Source: Eubacteriaceae bacterium
GTDB lineage: Bacteria > Bacillota > Clostridia > Eubacteriales > Eubacteriaceae
NCBI GenBank assembly: GCA_030156895.1
Contig: JASGLP010000027.1
Span: 1 to 41,327 of the forward strand
Length of the DNA: 41,327 bases
Direction of reading: 5' to 3'
In this document: one piece after another, positions 17,040-25,263 of the stretch
Layout: every line of letters begins with the position of its first letter
Numbering within the stretch: the stretch's first letter is position 1
Notes under the pieces: model-generated
What the model was told of the DNA's origin: nothing
The model's database searches: none
The model's input: only the letters and a program-made list of their open reading frames with translations
Made by a program: the position numbers and the translations under genes

Positions 17040-19395
17040 TCAACTGACCTTCAAGCTCCACAAGAATTTTCTCGATCACCGGATTAATATCATCGTCGCT
17101 CAGCGTTTTTTCCAAATGTCTAAAGCTAAGTGCATATGCCAGACTTTTATGATGTTGAGGAACTTGTTCTCCAGTGTAAACATCAAATAGTTCAACAGAT
17201 TCAAGCAAATCTCCTGCATTGTCTTTGATAATTGCTAATACGCTGGAAGCCGGAATGTTTTCTTCAACAACGATCGCTAAGTCACGGGAGGTGCCAGGAA
17301 ATTTTGGTAATTCTTTGAAACGGACATTATATTTTTTAGCTTCCATTAAGGACCCAAATGAAATTTCGCAGATATAGCATCGTTTTGGCAAATTAAAGTT
17401 TTTAACAACAAGGGGATGGATTTCGCCAATTTCACCAAGTATAGTTTCACCTACAAAAATTTCTGCTTTTCGACCCGGATGAAGCATATCACTCCCACCA
17501 GCAACAAATAGCACATTTTCAATACCTAGTTCAGCAAGCATTAATTCTATTGTGCCTTTTAAATCGAAGAAATCTGTATTGCCATAGCTGCTTAAAACAA
17601 GCTTTTTTTGCTGTAATGGTAAGCAATCGCTTTTTTCTGCTTTACTATAGGTATTAGCCAACTCAAAAAAGCGACCCTGAGGATTTTTACGATGGCTGTT
17701 TAACGCAATCACTTCTAATTGATGTCCGATCAATGATCTTCTCATCAAGCTGTTTTCCTCACCTAATGGATTAATCAGTTTTACCATATCATCAGGGAGT
17801 CCTTCATTTAGACCGCTAATCTTATTTTCGCTGGTAAAAGAGCTGGTCATTGTTTCGAAATAGCCCTGTCCAACCAGAAGCGATTTGATCTGGTTTTCAG
17901 TTTTTTGTACTTCAGTTTTTTCTCCAACCTGGGTTTCTCCACCCATGATGGTCCCTGGTATATTATTGTATCCATAAATACGAGCAATTTCCTCGGCCAA
18001 ATCTTCTTTGATCAGAATATCGGTCCGATAGTAAGGAGGGGTAACTAAAAGTAATTGGTTCTTTTCACGGACTTGGAAAAAAAGACGTTTCAAATAACTG
18101 ATCATAGTGTCCGCTGACAGATTTATTCCAACAAAACGGTTGACCCATTGCGGATCTAATTCGATTTCTGCCTGTGTTTGCGGATTAGGATAAATGTCAA
18201 TGATTCCTTCAATGACTTCAACTGCACCAATTTTTTCGAGTAAATAAGTTGCTCGCAGAGCTGCTGTTATGGCCAAGTCTGGATCCACACCTTTTTCATA
18301 GCGGGCAGATGCTTCTGTTCTAAGTCCCAGTTTTTTAGAAGTTAAACGTACACTGCTTTTATCAAAACATGCTGATTCTAAAACAATCAGTTCTGTAGTC
18401 TCATTGATTTCCGAATTCTGTCCTCCCATAACCCCGGCGATTGCTACCGGAATCTTGCCATTCGTAATCATCAGCATACTTTGATCAATGGCTCTTTCCT
18501 GATCATCAAGGGTAATAATTTTTTTGTCATCTGTTGTTTTAACGATGATTTCTTCTGATCCCAAGCTTTTATAGTCAAAAGCATGCAAGGGCTGACCCAG
18601 CTCGAGCATAACATAATTTGTGACGTCCACGATATTGTTGATTGGTCGAACACCGCTATTTAAGAGCTTAACCTGCATCCATAAGGGTGAAGGCTCGATT
18701 TTTTTAACCCGCATCATTTTACCGATATAGCGCTTGCACAGATCACTTTCAACCTGAATGGACAAATACTCAGCAATCGTGTCTAACGATTCTGGCGCAT
18801 TATATGTTTCAAATGACCCTAAAGGCTGATCCAGTGTTGCAGATGTTTCTCTGGCAATTCCTAGTACCGACTGGCAATCGGGCCGATTGGCGGTTAATTC
18901 CACATCAATGATCACATCATCCAACCACAAAAGTGATTTTACTGATTGACCTAAGCTTGTATTGGCAGGCAGAATATATATGCCATCCATCATTTCTTTG
19001 GAAAATAAATCCTGATTCATCCCCAATTCTTCAATTGAGCAAAACATTCCCTGGGATAAAACGCCTCTAAAATCGCTGTCATTTATCGTCTGGCCGTTTG
19101 CAAGCACTGCTCCGTCAAGCGCAACTGGAACAATAGCACCCTCAAAAACATTTTTTGCTGCAGTCACAATTACTTTTTCAAAATCCCCAAAATTCACCTG
19201 ACAAACAACCAATTTATCAGCATTGGGATGTCTATCAATTCTCTCGATTTTCCCAGTCAAGATGTTTTCAATTTTAGGTGAAAGCTCAACTAATGTTTCG
19301 ACTTTTGTGCCTGACATTGTCAAAGCTTCTCCTAGATCATCTACTTCACACTCAATATTCACATATTCTTTTAACCAATTTAATGAAATTAACAT
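17020..19395 (-). CDS. pheT: Phenylalanyl-tRNA synthetase beta subunit
   Basis: With PheS this forms the alpha2-beta2 enzyme that charges tRNA-Phe. The 791-residue protein has an N-terminal tRNA-binding OB domain ('KIERIDRHPNADKLVVCQVNFG', about 50-71), the B3/B4 editing region ('NRPDCQSVLGIARE', 'GVRPINNIVDVTNYVMLELG', 'GVMGGQNSEI'), a B5 domain and a C-terminal anticodon-binding FDX-ACB domain ('LPKFPGTSRDLAIVV'). ATG 19395 follows AGGAGGAG, 12 bases after pheS. Its end overlaps dprA. Confidence 0.97.
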   Translation of the reverse strand: MLISLNWLKEYVNIECEVDDLGEALTMSGTKVETLVELSPKIENILTGKIERIDRHPNADKLVVCQVNFGDFEKVIVTAAKNVFEGAIVPVALDGAVLANGQTINDSDFRGVLSQGMFCSIEELGMNQDLFSKEMMDGIYILPANTSLGQSVKSLLWLDDVIIDVELTANRPDCQSVLGIARETSATLDQPLGSFETYNAPESLDTIAEYLSIQVESDLCKRYIGKMMRVKKIEPSPLWMQVKLLNSGVRPINNIVDVTNYVMLELGQPLHAFDYKSLGSEEIIVKTTDDKKIITLDDQERAIDQSMLMITNGKIPVAIAGVMGGQNSEINETTELIVLESACFDKSSVRLTSKKLGLRTEASARYEKGVDPDLAITAALRATYLLEKIGAVEVIEGIIDIYPNPQTQAEIELDPQWVNRFVGINLSADTMISYLKRLFFQVREKNQLLLVTPPYYRTDILIKEDLAEEIARIYGYNNIPGTIMGGETQVGEKTEVQKTENQIKSLLVGQGYFETMTSSFTSENKISGLNEGLPDDMVKLINPLGEENSLMRRSLIGHQLEVIALNSHRKNPQGRFFELANTYSKAEKSDCLPLQQKKLVLSSYGNTDFFDLKGTIELMLAELGIENVLFVAGGSDMLHPGRKAEIFVGETILGEIGEIHPLVVKNFNLPKRCYICEISFGSLMEAKKYNVRFKELPKFPGTSRDLAIVVEENIPASSVLAIIKDNAGDLLESVELFDVYTGEQVPQHHKSLAYALSFRHLEKTLSDDDINPVIEKILVELEGQLNGRLRD

Positions 19396-19407
19396 TGTCT
19401 CCTCCTA

Positions 19408-20427
19408 CTAAAACTGTCCCAGAAATCTCAGGTCATTTTCAAACAACAAACGCAAGTCATTAATCCCATATTTTGTCAGGGCAATACGATCCAGACCCAT
19501 ACCAAAGGCAAACCCACTATATACTTCCGGATCAATGCCACAATCGCGCAGAACATTTGGATGGACCATGCCACAACCTAGGATTTCAATCCAACCGGTA
19601 TTGCTGCAAACGCGACATCCTTCGCCGCCACATTTGAAACAGGTTACATCCATTTCCGCACTTGGTTCAGTAAAATAAAACTGATGAGGGCGAAATTTTG
19701 TTTTAGTCTGTTCGCCGAATAGTTTTTTTGCAAATAAATCTAGTGTGCCTTTTAGATCGCTCATGGTAATGCCCTTATCAATAACCAAACCCTCCATCTG
19801 ATGGAAAACCGGAGAGTGCGTCGCATCAATTTCATCGCAGCGATAAACCCGTCCCGGAGAAATAATTCGCAGTGGTGGTTTTTTTTGTTCCATAACCCGC
19901 ACCTGTACGGGGGAAGTTTGGGTTCTCAAAACAATTTCGTCTGCGACATAAAAAGTATCCTGCAAGTCTCTAGCCGAATGTTCTTTGGGGACATTTAAAA
20001 AATCAAAGTTATATTTTGCCCATTCAATATCAGGACCCTCCGCAATTGAAAAACCCATGCCCAGGAAAATATCTTCAAGCTCATTAATCGTTTTTGTTAA
20101 TGGATGCAGTTTTCCCAAATCTTTTTTACTGCCCGGCAAGGAAACATCGAGGGTTTCCATCGATAATTGGGCTTCAATCTTAATTCTTTCAAACTTTTCT
20201 TTTTGCGCTGTCAGATTACTTTCTATGGACTCGCGAACATCATTGGCAATTTTTCCTATTTTCGGTCTTTCTTCAGCTGTTAATTTGCCCATTCCTTTTA
20301 AAGCTGCGGTCAATTCGCCTTTTTTCCCCAGAAACTGAACTCTGATAGTATCCAGGTCTTTTAGATCCTTAACACTCTGCACATCTTTTAAAAAACGTTC
20401 CTGAATTTCTTTTAATTGATCCTTCAT
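19408..20427 (-). CDS. pheS: Phenylalanyl-tRNA synthetase alpha subunit
   Basis: PheS is the catalytic class II subunit. The 339-residue protein has an N-terminal coiled coil, motif 2 '[14 protein letters not shown]' and motif 3 '[17 protein letters not shown]'. A Cys-rich insert '[17 protein letters not shown]' sits before '[12 protein letters not shown]'. ATG 20427 follows GGGAGA. It is the first gene after the phenylalanine T-box and is transcribed with pheT. Confidence 0.97.
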   Translation of the reverse strand: MKDQLKEIQERFLKDVQSVKDLKDLDTIRVQFLGKKGELTAALKGMGKLTAEERPKIGKIANDVRESIESNLTAQKEKFERIKIEAQLSMETLDVSLPGSKKDLGKLHPLTKTINELEDIFLGMGFSIAEGPDIEWAKYNFDFLNVPKEHSARDLQDTFYVADEIVLRTQTSPVQVRVMEQKKPPLRIISPGRVYRCDEIDATHSPVFHQMEGLVIDKGITMSDLKGTLDLFAKKLFGEQTKTKFRPHQFYFTEPSAEMDVTCFKCGGEGCRVCSNTGWIEILGCGMVHPNVLRDCGIDPEVYSGFAFGMGLDRIALTKYGINDLRLLFENDLRFLGQF

Positions 20428-20495
20428 AAACTCTCCCTATAATTTGTTTTACTAAATATAATTTGAATAATTTTATTACATTTTTTTAAACCAAT

Positions 20496-20717
20496 AAAAA
20501 AACGCCCTATCAAGGACGAAATTATTCCGCGGTACCACCTTATTTAATACATTAGTATTCTCTTAATATCGTAACGTGATAAACGTTAAAAACTACTGAC
20601 ATAATGTGTTCACTTTTAAACTCATGAGGGAATTTCAGTCAGTATCTGCACAAAATCTTTCAGCCAAGGATTTTTTCTCTGTGCTGCAGTTTGCCGACTT
20701 ACTTTCTCAATCATCGA
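20496..20717 (-). ncRNA. T-box leader of pheST, specifier TTC
   Basis: The minus strand carries the T-box AAGGTGGTACCGCGG (20527-20541). A terminator follows, CGTCCT/AGGGCG (20503-20508 with 20513-20518, one G-U pair), then seven T. The specifier region contains TTC at 20630-20632, a phenylalanine codon, followed by CCT. Low charged tRNA-Phe should allow read-through into pheS. The 5' edge is estimated from the -10 box. Confidence 0.88.
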
Positions 20718-20723
20718 TTTTTT

Positions 20724-20729
20724 ATTATA
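20724..20729 (-). promoter_or_regulatory. -10 box of the pheST T-box transcript
   Basis: A perfect TATAAT on the minus strand lies directly after the stop codon of the methyltransferase gene and about 10 bases before the leader. A TTGTCA lies 20 bases upstream of it, a long spacing, so the -35 is uncertain. Confidence 0.45.
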
Positions 20730-21500
20730 TTATTTTACCAGCTGGTACATGACAATCCCAGCTGCCACCGAAACATTTAACGATTCTGCCTGGCCAAAGA
20801 TCGGGATTTGATAAAGGAGGTCGCATTCTTTTTTTAACGCATCACTCATTCCGCGTGATTCATTTCCAAGAATTATCGCAAAAGTGTCGACAGAACTTGC
20901 CTCTTTAAAAATATCAATTCCATCTAGGGCAGTGCCAATAATTTTAACCTGTTCATGACGCAAGCTATCAACAAGCGACAAGCAATCCTCTGTTGTCCTT
21001 AGATTCAGGTGGAAGATCGATCCCATCGATCCCCTAATTACTTTTTCGTTGTAAAAATCAACTGTCCTTAAAGTAGCAATTACAGTATCAAATCCGGCTG
21101 CATCTGCCGTTCGAATAATGGTCCCCACATTATTGGGATCCTGAACATCCTCAAGAATAATATATCGCTTTGCCTTTTTAAGATCAATGCGGCATCTTTT
21201 TACCAGTGCAAGTACACCCTCAGGATTTTTCATAGCAGACAATCCTTCAAAAATTGCCTTTTTAACCCAAAAGACCTGATAATTTGCTTCTACATATCTC
21301 ATCATCAACTCAGAGCCTTTGAGATGATCTGATAAAAAAACTTTTTCAATTATAGCTTGACTTTTTATGGCTTCATCAAGGATTTTTTTCCCCTCGATGA
21401 TAAAAAGTCCTGTCTCATCGCGAAATTTTTTTTGTCTGAGTTTAGCGATCAATTTTATCTGGTCGTTTTGTCTGGAACTAATTATATCATGCTCTGTCAA
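20730..21500 (-). CDS. SpoU/TrmH-family RNA 2'-O-methyltransferase
   Basis: This is a SPOUT-class enzyme that probably methylates a ribose in 23S rRNA (RlmB/YsgA-like); the target base cannot be read from the sequence. The 256-residue protein has an N-terminal L7Ae-like RNA-binding part ('IEGKKILDEAI') and the three knot motifs: 'DPNNVGTIIRTADAAG' (about 122), 'ILGNESRGMS' and 'IPIFGQAESLNVSVAAGI'. The start is TTG at 21500, overlapping the ktrA stop as TTGA; no clear ribosome site is seen and the next Met is far inside. Re-initiation after ktrA is likely. The pheST promoter begins at its stop codon. Confidence 0.88.
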   Translation of the reverse strand: MTEHDIISSRQNDQIKLIAKLRQKKFRDETGLFIIEGKKILDEAIKSQAIIEKVFLSDHLKGSELMMRYVEANYQVFWVKKAIFEGLSAMKNPEGVLALVKRCRIDLKKAKRYIILEDVQDPNNVGTIIRTADAAGFDTVIATLRTVDFYNEKVIRGSMGSIFHLNLRTTEDCLSLVDSLRHEQVKIIGTALDGIDIFKEASSVDTFAIILGNESRGMSDALKKECDLLYQIPIFGQAESLNVSVAAGIVMYQLVK

Positions 21501-22171
21501 TTTTGGTTATCTTTCTTAGATAGTTTGTTAAGTTCGTTGATTGATTTGCTTTCGCCCATAACAATAATTTTGTCACCAGGTTTAATCATGTCAGATGCTA
21601 AAGGACTGGCATTTAAGATGTCAAATGAACGTATTGCAATGACATTAATGCCATAAACAGCGCGAAGATCCAATTGCTCCAGCGTTTTCCCCTCCCAGAT
21701 GTGTAAAACATCAACTTCAACGATCATATGATCAGTATCAAGTTCCAGGATATCAATAAAGCCACCCGTTACGAGGGTATGTGCTACTCGCTCTCCCATA
21801 TCCCGCTCAGGTGAAAAAACTTTTTTAACCCCAAGTTTCAACAGCACCTTTTCATGCTGGGCATTGTTTGCTTTCCCATAGATTTCCTGAATGCCTAATT
21901 CCTGAGCATTGACAATCCCCATGATCGAGCTGTTAATATCTGAGGTGATCGAAACCACCACAGCATCGACATTTTTCAGTCCAATAGCTTTTAATGCGTT
22001 AATATCTGTAACATCTGCAGTGACCGCATAAGTCACAGAATTTGCGATATTTTGAATTTTCTCTTCGTCATTGTCAACGACAACAACATTACAACCAAGT
22101 TCGCTGAGTGTTATTGCTAATGCTTCACCAAAGCGGCCTAATCCAAGAACCGCAAACTGCTTTTCTTTCAA
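21497..22171 (-). CDS. ktrA: Potassium uptake regulatory subunit KtrA/TrkA (RCK protein)
   Basis: This cytoplasmic ring protein gates the KtrB/TrkH channel in response to nucleotides. The 224-residue protein has an N-terminal RCK domain with the dinucleotide fold 'FAVLGLGRFGEALA' and the acidic 'VVVVDNDEEKI', and a C-terminal RCK_C domain from about residue 135 ('MIVEVDVLHIWEGKTL'). The single RCK pair (not two as in E. coli TrkA) indicates the Ktr type. The start is TTG 22171 behind a strong GGAGGAG. It lies 15 bases after ktrB. Confidence 0.93.
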   Translation of the reverse strand: MKEKQFAVLGLGRFGEALAITLSELGCNVVVVDNDEEKIQNIANSVTYAVTADVTDINALKAIGLKNVDAVVVSITSDINSSIMGIVNAQELGIQEIYGKANNAQHEKVLLKLGVKKVFSPERDMGERVAHTLVTGGFIDILELDTDHMIVEVDVLHIWEGKTLEQLDLRAVYGINVIAIRSFDILNASPLASDMIKPGDKIIVMGESKSINELNKLSKKDNQN

Positions 22172-22186
22172 TTAACTACTCCTCCT

Positions 22187-23563
22187 CTAGCCAATCATGA
22201 TGTTTCCATCCGGTAATTTAAATGATCCAATATTTTCTTTCAAACGTTTCTCGTTTCTCGAAATTGCATAGGCAACCGTAAGTGGTCCAAGTCTGCCCAC
22301 AAACATTGTAACAATCAGTGCCAATTTGCCACTGATTGAGAGATGCGGTGTAATTCCCATCGACAAACCAACTGTACCTGATGCCGACAAGACTTCAAAA
22401 AGAATACTTTCAAAAGAAAGATCCGGTTCACTACATAACAACACAAAGATCATCACAATTATAATTGCCATTGCGATAACAACTACTGATACCGCACGTC
22501 TAATAGCTGGCCCAGTTATGGTTCTTTTATGAGCAATAACATCTTTTTTCCCATTTAGGACGGATGCCACAGTTAAAATAATAATCCCAATGGTCGTTGT
22601 TTTTACCCCGCCTCCTGTTGAACCCGGCGAAGCTCCAACAAACATTAAGAGCATTGTCAGAAACAATGACGGTTTTGTTAACGCAGCCATATCAATCGTG
22701 TTAAATCCAGCCGTTCGCGGGGAAACAGATTGAAAAAAAGAAGCAAGAATTTTTCCATTTAAGGAAAGATTTCCCATGGTTCTCGGATTGTTAAATTCAA
22801 AAATAAAGAACAAAACAAAGCCGAATAAGAGAAGTGCTCCAGTAATTACCAAGACGAGTTTAGCCTGCATGGTCATCTTGTTGAATTTACGGATATACAA
22901 AATATCACTCGTCACAGCAAAGCCGAGCCCACCAAAGATTATCAATCCCCCAATGACAAAATTAACTAAAAAATTATCAACATATCGAGTTAAGCTGGAA
23001 AAATTCCCCATCAAGTCAAATCCTGCATTACAAAATGCCGAGATGGCATGAAAAACACTATAAGCAAGACCTTTTCCAAAGCCAAATTCCGGTATGAAAA
23101 CCATGCTCAAAAATAATGCACCTACCAATTCAATAACCAGGGATGAGAAAAAAATATACTTGATAAATTTAACAATTCCAGAAATTGAGTCAGTGTTCAC
23201 TGATGATTGAATTAGTAGCCGATCCTTTATGGTTATACGTTTGCCCGCCAATACGAAAAACATGGTAGTCAATGACATGAAACCCAGACCACCAATCTGA
23301 ATCAGGGTTATAATGACCAATTTGCCAAATAATGACCAAAACGTTCCCGTGTCAACGACTACCAGGCCAGTTACGCAGACAGCTGAAGTTGCTGTAAAAA
23401 AAGCATTTAGAAAACCAGGACTATTACCACTGGCGCTAGAGATGGGGAGCGTCAATAAAAGTGCTCCTATCAATATAACCGCTGCAAACCCAAAAATAAG
23501 AATTTCAGCAGGAGAGCGGTGTGTCACATAATGCTTTAATCGAAAGATCTTTTTATTATTCAC
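22187..23563 (-). CDS. ktrB: Potassium uptake channel subunit KtrB/TrkH
   Basis: This is the membrane pore of the Ktr potassium uptake system, built of four M1-P-M2 repeats. Selectivity-filter loops are visible at 'TSAVCVTGLVVVDTG', 'SAFCNAGFDLMG', 'SPRTAGFNTID' and 'LSASGTVGLSMG'. The glycine-rich gate segment 'VGASPGSTGGGVKTTT' follows the third. Length is about 458 residues. I start at GTG 23563, which has ACGGAG seven bases before it; an upstream TTG at 23581 would put that site inside the gene. Sodium coupling is known for KtrAB-type systems but is not shown here. It is the first gene of ktrB-ktrA-methyltransferase. Confidence 0.93.
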   Translation of the reverse strand: MNNKKIFRLKHYVTHRSPAEILIFGFAAVILIGALLLTLPISSASGNSPGFLNAFFTATSAVCVTGLVVVDTGTFWSLFGKLVIITLIQIGGLGFMSLTTMFFVLAGKRITIKDRLLIQSSVNTDSISGIVKFIKYIFFSSLVIELVGALFLSMVFIPEFGFGKGLAYSVFHAISAFCNAGFDLMGNFSSLTRYVDNFLVNFVIGGLIIFGGLGFAVTSDILYIRKFNKMTMQAKLVLVITGALLLFGFVLFFIFEFNNPRTMGNLSLNGKILASFFQSVSPRTAGFNTIDMAALTKPSLFLTMLLMFVGASPGSTGGGVKTTTIGIIILTVASVLNGKKDVIAHKRTITGPAIRRAVSVVVIAMAIIIVMIFVLLCSEPDLSFESILFEVLSASGTVGLSMGITPHLSISGKLALIVTMFVGRLGPLTVAYAISRNEKRLKENIGSFKLPDGNIMIG

Positions 23564-23599
23564 AATAGTCTCCGTACTCAAGATTTAAATATCATTCAT

Positions 23600-23627
23600 A
23601 TTTTAACATGCATAAAGAAAAATGCAA
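23600..23627 (-). promoter_or_regulatory. Possible promoter of ktrBA
   Basis: On the minus strand, TTGCAT (23622-23627), a 16-base spacer and TAAAAT (23600-23605) with TGT in front lie about 37 bases before the ktrB start. The -35 match is weak. Confidence 0.4.
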
Positions 23628-23843
23628 CAGGAATTCTTAATCCATAATGGTGATTTCAATGTTAGTCAAAATCGACAACCATTAATCAGAATCAATTACA
23701 TGACTAATTCAATAGCATTCAACTCCCCATGCAATTGATTTGGCACAAAGTTAGGGAGGCTGTAAAATGTCTCATCAAAATTTATTGAGCCTATACGCTA
23801 AATTAATCTGATTTAGTTCGCCTTTTAAAATAAACTATTCCAA
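23628..23843 (+). other. Intergenic stretch with a 14-codon mini-ORF
   Basis: Between the ktrB promoter and the rplT terminator there is no normal gene. On the plus strand, AGGGAGG (23753-23759) lies seven bases before ATG 23767, and a 14-residue peptide ending at TGA 23811 follows ('MSHQNLLSLYAKLI'). The ideal ribosome site before such a short frame suggests the start of a decayed gene, perhaps from a mobile element, or a small peptide. Neither is proven. Confidence 0.25.
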
Positions 23844-23883
23844 GAAAAAAACTTCTCATAAAAGTTTGCTTCTACGAGAAGTT
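23844..23883 (-). terminator. Terminator of infC-rpmI-rplT
   Basis: On the minus strand, the stem AACTTCTC/GAGAAGTT (23876-23883 with 23850-23857) with further pairing in the loop is followed by seven T, starting 10 bases after the rplT stop. Confidence 0.85.
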
Positions 23884-23892
23884 ATGGGAACA

Positions 23893-24255
23893 CTAATTGA
23901 TATTTAGACCTTTTTTAGAAACATCAACCAATGATTTAAATCCGTCCATATCATTCATTGCCAGATCAGCAAGAATTTTTCGATCGATCTCAACACCGGA
24001 TTCTTTCAGGCCAAACATGAATTTGCTGTAGCTAAGTCCATACATTCTGGCACCAGCATTGATACGGGTGATCCATAGTCTTCGGAAATTACGTTTCTTT
24101 TCTTTACGTCCGACATACGAAGATCGGAGAGCTCGCATAACTGCTTCGTTAGCAGGTCTGTAAAGCTTGCTTTTAGCACCATAATATCCTTTTGCAAGTT
24201 TAAGTATTTTCTTATGTTTTTTCTTGGCGTTAACGCCTTTTTTAATTCTAGACAT
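23893..24255 (-). CDS. rplT: Ribosomal protein L20
   Basis: L20 is an early assembly protein of the 50S subunit and the feedback regulator of this operon. The 120-residue basic protein has '[20 protein letters not shown]' at the N-terminus, followed by '[13 protein letters not shown]' and '[10 protein letters not shown]', all typical. ATG 24255 follows AGGAGG. It is the last gene of infC-rpmI-rplT, 25 bases after rpmI. Confidence 0.98.
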   Translation of the reverse strand: MSRIKKGVNAKKKHKKILKLAKGYYGAKSKLYRPANEAVMRALRSSYVGRKEKKRNFRRLWITRINAGARMYGLSYSKFMFGLKESGVEIDRKILADLAMNDMDGFKSLVDVSKKGLNIN

Positions 24256-24280
24256 TATTCAATTCCTCCTATCTTCTAAT

Positions 24281-24475
24281 TTATCGTTTAATCATTAATT
24301 TTACGACTTTTGCATCGCCTTTAGTTAAATATGCTGCTTTTCTCAGGTTTCGTTTTGTTTTACGTGATTTCTTATTTAGAATATGACGTTTAAAAGCTTT
24401 AGAGCGTTTAATAACACCTGATTTCTTTATTTTAAAACGCTTTGCCGCTCCGCGGTGTGTTTTCATTTTTGGCAT
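24281..24475 (-). CDS. rpmI: Ribosomal protein L35
   Basis: This is a small basic 50S protein of 64 residues with the family start '[15 protein letters not shown]' and '[13 protein letters not shown]'. ATG 24475 lies behind a perfect GGAGGAATTATT; the longer frame upstream has no support. It is the middle gene of the IF3-L35-L20 operon. Confidence 0.97.
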   Translation of the reverse strand: MPKMKTHRGAAKRFKIKKSGVIKRSKAFKRHILNKKSRKTKRNLRKAAYLTKGDAKVVKLMIKR

Positions 24476-24560
24476 AATAATTCCTCCTCTCGCTCGCTTA
24501 ATTATAATAAACTTCATCCAAAATTCAAGAAAGTATCCGATATTCCGGACAGTCAATTAC

Positions 24561-25082
24561 CTATTTGTCTTTTTTAGGTGCTAGGAACATAGCCATGCTC
24601 CGGCCTTCCATTTTCGGGGTCTTTTCGATAACGCCCAATTCCGAGGCGCGTTCTGCAAAGTCTAATAACACATCTTTCCCTCGATCAGTATATGCCATCT
24701 CACGTCCTCTAAAGCGAATGGACACTTTTACACGATTGCCCTGTTCTAAAAACTTCAAGCAATTTTTAACTTTAACATTAATGTCGTGTTCTTCCACACG
24801 TACCGACATTCTGATCTCTTTGATAACAACCGCTTTTTGATTCTTTTTCGCCTCTTTTACCCGCTGGATTTCTTCATAACGGAATTTTCCATAATCAAGA
24901 ATCTTGCAAACCGGAGGCTTGGCATTCGGGGAAACTTTAACTAAATCCAAATTTTTTTCGTCAGAGATGCGCAAAGCTTCTTTTGTAGCCATCACACCCA
25001 GCATTTCACCGTTCTCATCGATAACACGAACTTCCCGGTCGCGGATTTCGTTATTGATTTCATGTTGAATTTCTTTGCTAAT
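24561..25082 (-). CDS. infC: Translation initiation factor IF-3
   Basis: IF-3 keeps the 30S subunit free and checks start codon choice. The 173-residue protein has the N-domain 'NNEIRDREVRVIDENGEMLG', the linker rich in Lys ('YEEIQRVKEAKKNQK') and the C-domain 'EIRMSVRVEEHDI', 'VKVSIRFRGREM'. I start at ATT 25082: GGAGG lies nine bases before it, and 'ISKEIQHEI' is the normal IF-3 N-terminus. AUU starts are a conserved trait of infC, used so that IF-3 represses its own translation. Longer upstream frames run through the leader terminator and are not real. Confidence 0.96.
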   Translation of the reverse strand: MSKEIQHEINNEIRDREVRVIDENGEMLGVMATKEALRISDEKNLDLVKVSPNAKPPVCKILDYGKFRYEEIQRVKEAKKNQKAVVIKEIRMSVRVEEHDINVKVKNCLKFLEQGNRVKVSIRFRGREMAYTDRGKDVLLDFAERASELGVIEKTPKMEGRSMAMFLAPKKDK

Positions 25083-25208
25083 AGTAATATACCTCCATAA
25101 AAAAATTGCAGATGGCGCACTCCATCTGCAATTGAAAATTGTTTCCAATCAGATATTAACCTATTTCCCTGAGAAATGAGGTGAGAAGTGCTGCTTCTAC
25201 TTTATTAC
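25083..25208 (-). ncRNA. L20-type leader with transcription terminator before infC
   Basis: The 126-base untranslated leader has CACTTCTCACC, then GGTTAATAT, sequence typical of the Firmicutes L20 leader. It ends in a strong terminator: a 12-bp perfect stem (25122-25133 with 25104-25115, 6-base loop) followed by seven T, just before the infC ribosome site. Excess L20 is expected to bind the leader and favour termination. The class assignment is from memory of the family; the terminator is directly visible. Confidence 0.8.
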
Positions 25209-25214
25209 TAATTA

Positions 25215-25243
25215 ATTTTAATACATCAAAGTACTCATGTCAA
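25215..25243 (-). promoter_or_regulatory. Promoter of infC-rpmI-rplT
   Basis: On the minus strand, a perfect TTGACA (25238-25243), a 17-base spacer and TAAAAT (25215-25220) lie directly after the thrS stop. Confidence 0.78.
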
Positions 25244-25263
25244 GCATTTTTTTTGTTTTGCAA

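Noticed and set aside
25083-25148. N-terminal extension of IF-3 from an upstream start
   Set aside because: It would translate through the leader terminator hairpin, and the ribosome site and family N-terminus fit ATT 25082.
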